Shown here: positions 5,480 to 9,559 of the stretch, in pieces
How the letters are laid out: the number at the start of each line of letters is the position of its first letter
Position numbering within the stretch: position 1 is the first letter of the stretch
From: Chloroflexota bacterium
GTDB lineage: Bacteria; Chloroflexota; Anaerolineae; UBA4142
NCBI GenBank assembly: GCA_016199405.1
Contig: JACQGS010000106.1
Span: forward strand, 1 to 9,559
DNA: 9,559 nt
Direction: 5' to 3'
Notes under the pieces: generated by a model
What the model was told of the DNA's origin: nothing
Databases searched by the model: none
Seen by the model: the letters and a program-made list of their open reading frames with translations, nothing else
Made by a program: the position numbers and the translations under genes

Positions 5480-7435
5480 TCATCTCATCAACAACCACGC
5501 GATCACCACCACCGTCCCCACCAACATCGCGAGCGCGTACGCGCGCGCATAGCCGGTTTGCGCGGCGCGCAGAACGCGCGAGGTTGCTGCAAACGCGCGC
5601 CCGATGCCGTTCGCCGCGCCGTCAATGATTTTCACATCCACGAATTCCCACAAGAACTGCGCGAGACGATGACCCGGCTGCACAAACAACGCGCTGTAGA
5701 TTTCGTCCACGTAGTATTTGTTCCAGAGCAATTGATACACCCGCGGAAAGCGTTGCGTGAGCCGCGCCGGAATTTCGGGACGCGCGATGTAAAACCAATA
5801 CGCGACGCCGATGCCGATCAGCCCCACCGCGACCGACGCGGCGATCAGAAACCATTCGAGCGCGGGCGCGATTGGCGCATGCGACTCGCCAAAGACGGGC
5901 GAGAAAAATCTTTCAAGCCAATTACTGCCGATGACGCTTGGCAAGCCGACAAAACCGGCGATGACTGCAAAGAACGCGAGAATGATGACAGGCAAAACCA
6001 TCGTTGCCGGAGATTCGTGGGGAAAGTGTGACTTGGGACTTGGGACTATGGACTCGGGACTCTGGACATCCTCCCGCATTTTCATTGGCACTTTGGTGCT
6101 CGATTCCGCCCAACGCGGCGCGCCGTGAAACGTGAGAATGACCGCGCGGAAAATGTAGAACGCGGTGAGCATCGCGGTCAGCAAGCCCATCGCCCATAAA
6201 ACGTAATGCCCCGACTCGAACGCGCTCGCGAGAATTTCGTCTTTGCTGAAAAAGCCGGACAAGAATGGAAAGCCGGCAAGCGCGAGCGCGCCCGCGACAA
6301 ACGTCGCGTACGTCCAGCGCATTTTGTCGCGCAAGCCGCCAAGATAGCGCATATCAATCACATCGCGCATCGCATGCATCACGCTTCCCGCGCCGAGAAA
6401 GAGCAACGCTTTGAAAAACGCATGCGTCATCAGATGGAAAATACCGGCGCCGTAAGCCGCGACGCCGACACCAAGAAACATATAGCCGAGTTGCGAGATC
6501 GTCGAGTACGCGAGCACGCGTTTCAAATCCACCTGCGTCAGCGCAATCGTCGCGGCGAAAAGCGCGGTCACCGCACCGACTGTTGCCACGAGTTCGGATG
6601 TGAATGGCGCGAGCGAAAAGAGCGCGTGCGAGCGCGCGACCATGTAGACGCCGGCGGTCACCATCGTTGCGGCATGAATCAGCGCGCTGACCGGCGTCGG
6701 ACCTTCCATCGCGTCGGGAAGCCAAACGTGGAGCGGAAGTTGCGCGGATTTTCCAATCGCGCCGGCGAAGAGGAGAAGAGTAATTAAGGTAAGAAGAGAT
6801 TGAGAGGTTTCTGGCGCGCGTGAAAAAACATCGGCATAGTCAAGCGAGCCGAAGGTGAGAAAAATGAGAATGACGCCGAGACCGAAGCCGAAATCGCCGA
6901 TGCGCGTCGTGATGAATGCTTTTTTGCCCGCCGCCGCGGCGGCGGGTTTGTGAAACCAAAACGAAATCAAAAGATACGAGCACAGCCCGACGAGTTCCCA
7001 GCCGACGTAGAGGAGCAAATAATTATTCGCGAGAACGAGGACGAGCATCGAAAAGACAAAGAGGTTGAGATAGGTAAAGAATCTTCCATAGCCCTCGCCG
7101 TGCGCCATGTAGCCGAGAGAATAAACGTGAATGAGAAAGCCGACGCCGGTGACGACGAGCAGCATCAGCGCGGAAAGCGGATCAAGGAGAAACGCGATGT
7201 CAACTTTGAAATCGCCGGCGAATATCCACGAATAAACGAATACGTTGATGACGCGGTGGTGTTCGTCCGCGTTGAGCAAGGCAAGGAACGCAAGCGCGGA
7301 AAAGACAAACGACAAACCGACCGACGCGCACGCGATTAGACCAACGACCGCGCGCGGTAGTTTACGCGAGAAGATGACGTTGATGAACGCGCCCGCAAGT
7401 GGGAGCGCGGGGATGAGCCAAAGATAGTTGATCAA
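5480..7435 (-). CDS. nuoL: NADH-quinone oxidoreductase subunit L (complex I)
   Basis: This is the distal antiporter-like subunit of NDH-1, with a long lateral helix at its C-terminus. The 651-residue product is slightly longer than typical (about 610-630). Proton-path residues are all present: Glu147 in YVGWELVG, Lys229 and His254 in GKSAQLPLHVWLPDAMEGP and SALIHAATMV, His334/His338/Lys342 in FHLMTHAFFKALLF, and Lys398-Asp399 in GFFSKDE. The start is TTG at 7435: the product then begins INYLWLIPALPLAG, as NuoL proteins do, and AAGGA lies ten bases upstream. An insertion near residues 446-472 (proline/serine-rich) is partly encoded by a period-7 repeat and lies in an external loop before the HESP segment. 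It probably leaves function intact. The gene follows the NDT/TIR-like gene after 86 bases. Confidence 0.96.
   Translation of the reverse strand: MINYLWLIPALPLAGAFINVIFSRKLPRAVVGLIACASVGLSFVFSALAFLALLNADEHHRVINVFVYSWIFAGDFKVDIAFLLDPLSALMLLVVTGVGFLIHVYSLGYMAHGEGYGRFFTYLNLFVFSMLVLVLANNYLLLYVGWELVGLCSYLLISFWFHKPAAAAAGKKAFITTRIGDFGFGLGVILIFLTFGSLDYADVFSRAPETSQSLLTLITLLLFAGAIGKSAQLPLHVWLPDAMEGPTPVSALIHAATMVTAGVYMVARSHALFSLAPFTSELVATVGAVTALFAATIALTQVDLKRVLAYSTISQLGYMFLGVGVAAYGAGIFHLMTHAFFKALLFLGAGSVMHAMRDVIDMRYLGGLRDKMRWTYATFVAGALALAGFPFLSGFFSKDEILASAFESGHYVLWAMGLLTAMLTAFYIFRAVILTFHGAPRWAESSTKVPMKMREDVQSPESIVPSPKSHFPHESPATMVLPVIILAFFAVIAGFVGLPSVIGSNWLERFFSPVFGESHAPIAPALEWFLIAASVAVGLIGIGVAYWFYIARPEIPARLTQRFPRVYQLLWNKYYVDEIYSALFVQPGHRLAQFLWEFVDVKIIDGAANGIGRAFAATSRVLRAAQTGYARAYALAMLVGTVVVIAWLLMR
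6029..6067. repeat. Six-unit heptanucleotide repeat inside nuoL
   Basis: GAC recurs exactly every seven bases at 6030, 6037, 6044, 6051, 6058 and 6065, with GGACT nearly constant and the other two bases variable. It encodes residues about 457-469 of NuoL, which read proline/serine-rich and have no counterpart I know in other NuoL proteins. Confidence 0.75.
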
Positions 7436-7445
7436 GTCGCAGATT

Positions 7446-7450
7446 TCCTT
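7446..7450 (-). promoter_or_regulatory. Ribosome binding site deciding the TTG start of nuoL
   Basis: AAGGA on the - strand lies ten bases before TTG at 7435, a slightly long but usable spacing. No ATG gives a NuoL-like N-terminus nearby. The rest of 7436-7521 is AT-rich with a small imperfect inverted repeat (GATTT/AAATC) and no clear promoter. Confidence 0.55.
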
Positions 7451-7521
7451 GTCAGATCAAATGTTGGATTTCTCTCAAATCTTGTGGTTTGATTTTGTAT
7501 TCCTTTTCCGGTCTCAGTGTG

Positions 7522-8322
7522 CTATTCACGAAAAGTTACTTCAACTCCCGATGATTCTGCATAGTTGATGACTGCATGTTTGAGAGATTGACTGATTCTA
7601 TGTTTTCTAAGATCCAAAACAACCTTGCCAGCGCCAATTACCGTCGTCTCCAGTGGCCAGCCAGCAGCAGAAAAATTACCATTCAACTTCTCAACGAATT
7701 CCGTTTCGCGTCCCGATGGTTTTGGAGAATCGAATGATTCAGAAACATGACGGAGGTCTTGAATCCTTGTTAATGATCGAATAATAAGATCGATCTTCTC
7801 TTCGATGCTTGAATTCGCCAGTATATCGCCCCTAGTAGTCAATCCGAAATATTTCCAAAGAGGGTTTCTGTTTTTACTATTGCTTATGGTTTCAAGCAAG
7901 TGCTCGCTCAGTCTTTCGATTTGATTCACAAGCGTCCAAGGGGTTAGTGAGCCATCGTAGGTGTGATGATTGATCAGGGCTGTGTCAAACGGAACCCGTT
8001 GCGTCAAGTGGTCTTTTACAAGCGCCACTGGTTTGTCAATCGCAGTCCGAATACCAAGCTCAAAGAAAACATTTGGGTTGAGGCATGTCATATCGCATAG
8101 AATTAAATCAGCCGTTTCCAGATTACGAATTATTTCAGCATGGATAACGTCTGCCCCAGTTGCCATTGGAGGTATTGGAAGGTAACCAATTCTCTCAACA
8201 GCAAGGATGAAGATATGTTCAAGAACATGCCGAAAATGTTCTGCGTCTCCAGAATAATGTGGCACCAATTCGGTTGGCGTTGAAATCGGCATTATGATGA
8301 AACAGGTAGGTTTATCAGACAT
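7522..8322 (-). CDS. Nucleoside 2-deoxyribosyltransferase/TIR-like domain protein, putative defence effector
   Basis: This 266-residue soluble protein has an N-terminal flavodoxin-like domain of the nucleoside deoxyribosyltransferase/TIR-like group. Landmarks are CFIIMPIS (7-14), HFRHVLEHIF (29-38), GADVIHAEIIRNLETADLILCDMT (56-79) and LNPNVFFELG (81-90). Glu88 sits where the catalytic glutamate of these enzymes lies, with Asp77 and Asn82/Asn84 nearby. Known relatives cleave N-glycosidic bonds in nucleosides or NAD, and several act as toxic effectors in anti-phage systems; a role here is inference. Residues about 130-200 look helical, and 220-266 form a small unrecognised domain (VIGAGKVVLDLRKH). 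The gene is visibly poorer in GC than the flanking nuo genes, which suggests acquisition. ATG at 8322 starts directly with the domain and has no strong Shine-Dalgarno. No obvious partner gene lies in the window. Confidence 0.8.
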   Translation of the reverse strand: MSDKPTCFIIMPISTPTELVPHYSGDAEHFRHVLEHIFILAVERIGYLPIPPMATGADVIHAEIIRNLETADLILCDMTCLNPNVFFELGIRTAIDKPVALVKDHLTQRVPFDTALINHHTYDGSLTPWTLVNQIERLSEHLLETISNSKNRNPLWKYFGLTTRGDILANSSIEEKIDLIIRSLTRIQDLRHVSESFDSPKPSGRETEFVEKLNGNFSAAGWPLETTVIGAGKVVLDLRKHRISQSLKHAVINYAESSGVEVTFRE

Positions 8323-8347
8323 TATTTCACTTCATCGCGCAAAGACT

Positions 8348-8567
8348 TTCGTTGAAACGAACGGCTTTCTTGCTGCAAATAAACCTGCTTCGCAGGTTTC
8401 GCGTTCAATCGGCGTCGGTTTCTAACCGATCGCGACGCACGTTGCTTCCACAACGCCGCGCGGTAAATCGCACGGCTCAACAGGTGCAAGCCCGATAAAT
8501 CGGGCTGAATTGCGCGCAACACGCTTCAGCGTGTTTCCACCTCATTGAGGACGGCGATTTCATCGCC
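8348..8567. repeat. Cluster of about nine consecutive mini-hairpins
   Basis: This 220-base stretch is almost wholly made of short inverted repeats with different sequences. They lie at 8348-8361 (TTCGTT/AACGAA), 8381-8399 (AAACCTGC/GCAGGTTT, loop TTC), 8415-8429 (TCGGTT/AACCGA), 8440-8455 (CGTTG/CAACG), 8455-8476 (GCCGCGCG with one mismatch), 8489-8506 (AGCCCGA/TCGGGCT), 8518-8535 (AACACGC/GCGTGTT), 8540-8550 (CCTC/GAGG) and 8553-8567 (GGCGAT/ATCGCC). Also included is the palindrome TTGCGCGCAA at 8510-8519. On the - strand several loops are GAA or TGAA. It occupies the leader of the NDT/TIR-like gene. The only open frame across it (8522-8322) translates these hairpins and shows no protein features. 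Confidence 0.8.
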
Positions 8568-8603
8568 TGACTTATCATCCGTTTATTCGTGCCCATTCGT
8601 AGA

Positions 8604-8903
8604 CTATCCCTTCAACGAATTCGCCTCATCCACGTTCACGGTCGCGCGCGCGCGGAACATCGCGACGATGATCGCCAAGCCAATCGCAACCTCTGCCGCC
8701 GCGACTGTCAGCACCAGAAACACAAACACCTGCCCATCGAGATTGCCGAGATAACGCGAGAACGCGACAAACGACAAATTCACCGCGTTCAGCATCAACT
8801 CGATGCTCATGAATAGAATCAGTGGATTGCGGCGGATCAAGACGCCGATCGCGCCGATGGAGAAAAGAATCGCGCTGAGAACAAGAAAATGATTGAGGGA
8901 CAT
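8604..8903 (-). CDS. nuoK: NADH-quinone oxidoreductase subunit K (complex I)
   Basis: This is a small three-helix membrane subunit of NDH-1 that links the quinone-end proton path to the antiporter-like subunits. Its 99 residues are the exact usual length. The two essential buried glutamates are visible: Glu35 in FMSIELMLNAVNL and Glu71 in TVAAAEVAIGLAI. The ATG at 8903 gives the normal start MSLNHFLVLSA. No Shine-Dalgarno is seen; the bases immediately upstream belong to a heptanucleotide repeat. Upstream stands a CAP-domain gene, not nuoJ, so this is a detached KLMN block. Downstream, 8568-8603 has ATTCGT at 8585 and 8595 and ATCCGT at 8577, another repeat-like run leading into the hairpin cluster. 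Confidence 0.96.
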   Translation of the reverse strand: MSLNHFLVLSAILFSIGAIGVLIRRNPLILFMSIELMLNAVNLSFVAFSRYLGNLDGQVFVFLVLTVAAAEVAIGLAIIVAMFRARATVNVDEANSLKG

Positions 8904-8904
8904 G

Positions 8905-8946
8905 TTTCAAGTCGCAGGTTTCAGGTTTCAGGTTGCAAATTAAAAG
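8905..8946. repeat. Six-unit heptanucleotide repeat directly upstream of nuoK
   Basis: Units of the form TTTCAGG follow one another at 8905, 8912, 8919, 8926, 8933 and 8940. The third and fourth are identical; the others differ at one to four positions. The array begins one base from the nuoK ATG and so replaces any usual ribosome binding site. Confidence 0.75.
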
Positions 8947-8964
8947 TTGGCTGGCGGGACCGCG

Positions 8965-8999
8965 CTTCCAACTTCTAACCTCCAATTTCTATCTTCTAC
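8965..8999. repeat. Five-unit heptanucleotide repeat at the end of the CAP-domain gene
   Basis: CTTCYAA-like units follow at 8965, 8972, 8979, 8986 and 8993. The sequence differs from the neighbouring array at 8905 but the period is the same. The stop codon of the CAP-domain gene (8998-8996) lies inside the last unit. A GC-rich 18-base spacer (8947-8964) with a small GCGG/CCGC hairpin separates the two arrays. Confidence 0.7.
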
Positions 9000-9559
9000 T
9001 TCACTGGAACGACCCCCACCCACACCAGCGCGTCGACCACTTGAATGTTCGCGCCTTTCCAATCCACAAACATCCGAATGTGATAAATGCCGGGCTGGGC
9101 ATTGCGGTCGAACGGCACGTTGACGCGAAAACGTGATTGCGAATCGAGCGGCGCGCGCAGCGCGATCGTGAATTTTGCCGGCGATGCGTACGTGCTCGTC
9201 TTTTTCAGTTCATCGATAGACATTGCGCGCGGCACCGGCTCGTACGCGAGATTGATGAGCGGATTGCTGACGCCGGGCAGCAGCCGCCCCGAAACGACGA
9301 GCGTTTCGCCGGGCAACGCGGTCTCGCGCAGCGCGTCGAGTTCGACGTAATGATTCAAAAATTCTTGCGCGACGCGAAACTCGCCGTCCTTGGGATTGTA
9401 CGCGATGCCAATGCCGACGTGCGTATGCTCCGGGCGCAAAATATTCGCGCGATGACCGGGGCTGTTCATCAGCGACACTTCTGCCTCGCGCACATAGCGC
9501 GCGAAATCATCCACCGGTACCGGCGCGCCGGTCGTATACCGCTGAAAGTACGAGTACAC
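8996..9559 (-). CDS. CAP/SCP-domain protein, C-terminal part (5' end outside window)
   Basis: The visible 187 residues begin within a CAP (SCP/PR-1-like) domain. SLMNSPGHRANIL, then HVGIGIAYNPKDGEFRVAQEF, are the hallmark second half of that domain, including the conserved His of GHRANIL. The first half, with the other active-site-like His and Glu and any signal peptide, lies outside the window. A C-terminal region of about 110 residues follows, rich in predicted beta strands (TLVVSGRL, AKFTIALRAPL, RFRVNVPF, GIYHIRMFVDW). I do not recognise it; it may be a surface-binding beta-sandwich. Bacterial CAP proteins are mostly secreted and of unknown function. The frame is open to the window edge, so the GTG at 9559 is not claimed as the start. 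The gene occupies the place where nuoJ would be expected. Confidence 0.85.
   Translation of the reverse strand: MYSYFQRYTTGAPVPVDDFARYVREAEVSLMNSPGHRANILRPEHTHVGIGIAYNPKDGEFRVAQEFLNHYVELDALRETALPGETLVVSGRLLPGVSNPLINLAYEPVPRAMSIDELKKTSTYASPAKFTIALRAPLDSQSRFRVNVPFDRNAQPGIYHIRMFVDWKGANIQVVDALVWVGVVPVK

Noticed and set aside
8322..8522. 66-codon open frame on the - strand immediately before the NDT/TIR-like gene
   Set aside because: It is a translation of the hairpin cluster, with arginine-rich low-information sequence and no Shine-Dalgarno. Its overlap with the next start (TAATG) is noted but does not make it a gene.
7522..8567. Retron (hairpin RNA plus NDT-like effector, as in Ec86-type retrons)
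   Set aside because: The layout is suggestive, but no reverse transcriptase gene lies in the window and no msr/msd end-pairing inverted repeat could be identified. An RT elsewhere cannot be excluded.
8348..8567. CRISPR array
   Set aside because: The hairpins have different sequences and no constant repeat-spacer spacing, and no cas gene is present.

Overview
The window is GC-rich bacterial DNA, most likely from an uncultured Chloroflexota (Anaerolineae-like) bacterium. Three things suggest this: the multicopper oxidase C-terminus resembles Chloroflexota sequences as I remember them, the nuo genes are GC-rich with many GCG/CGC codons, and short dispersed repeats of a kind I associate with such genomes are abundant. 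The assignment is recalled, not computed, and is only moderately secure.

Layout. On the + strand, 1-349 is the 3' end of a multicopper oxidase gene. Two bases later comes a tandem-domain universal stress protein gene (352-1269). A perfect hairpin at 1331-1362 separates this pair from everything to the right, which is on the - strand. Read in the direction of transcription (right to left), the - strand carries: the 3' part of a CAP/SCP-domain protein gene (9559-8996), nuoK (8903-8604), a cluster of small hairpins (8567-8348), a lower-GC gene for a nucleoside-deoxyribosyltransferase/TIR-like protein (8322-7522), nuoL (7435-5480), REP-like repeats and a decayed RAYT transposase (5465-5017), nuoM (5024-3552), a repeat-filled gap, nuoN (3336-1864), a probable terminator, and a truncated Uma2-family nuclease gene (1747-1376) with its own strong promoter.

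Function. nuoK, L, M and N encode the proton-pumping membrane arm of respiratory complex I (NDH-1). All expected proton-path residues are present. nuoJ, which usually precedes nuoK, is not there; a CAP-domain gene occupies that position.

The most unusual aspect is the state of this normally compact operon. Every nuo junction holds foreign or repetitive DNA: period-7 tandem arrays before nuoK, about nine consecutive mini-hairpins plus a putative defence-type gene between nuoK and nuoL, a RAYT remnant with GTAG-headed inverted repeats between nuoL and nuoM, and a nested inverted repeat between nuoM and nuoN. Short degenerate tandem repeats (periods 7, 8 and 9) also lie in frame inside usp, nuoL, nuoM and nuoN, and a REP-like palindrome lies inside nuoN. 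The best candidates for new biology are the hairpin cluster next to the NDT/TIR-like gene, and the heptad-repeat family that occurs both between and inside genes.
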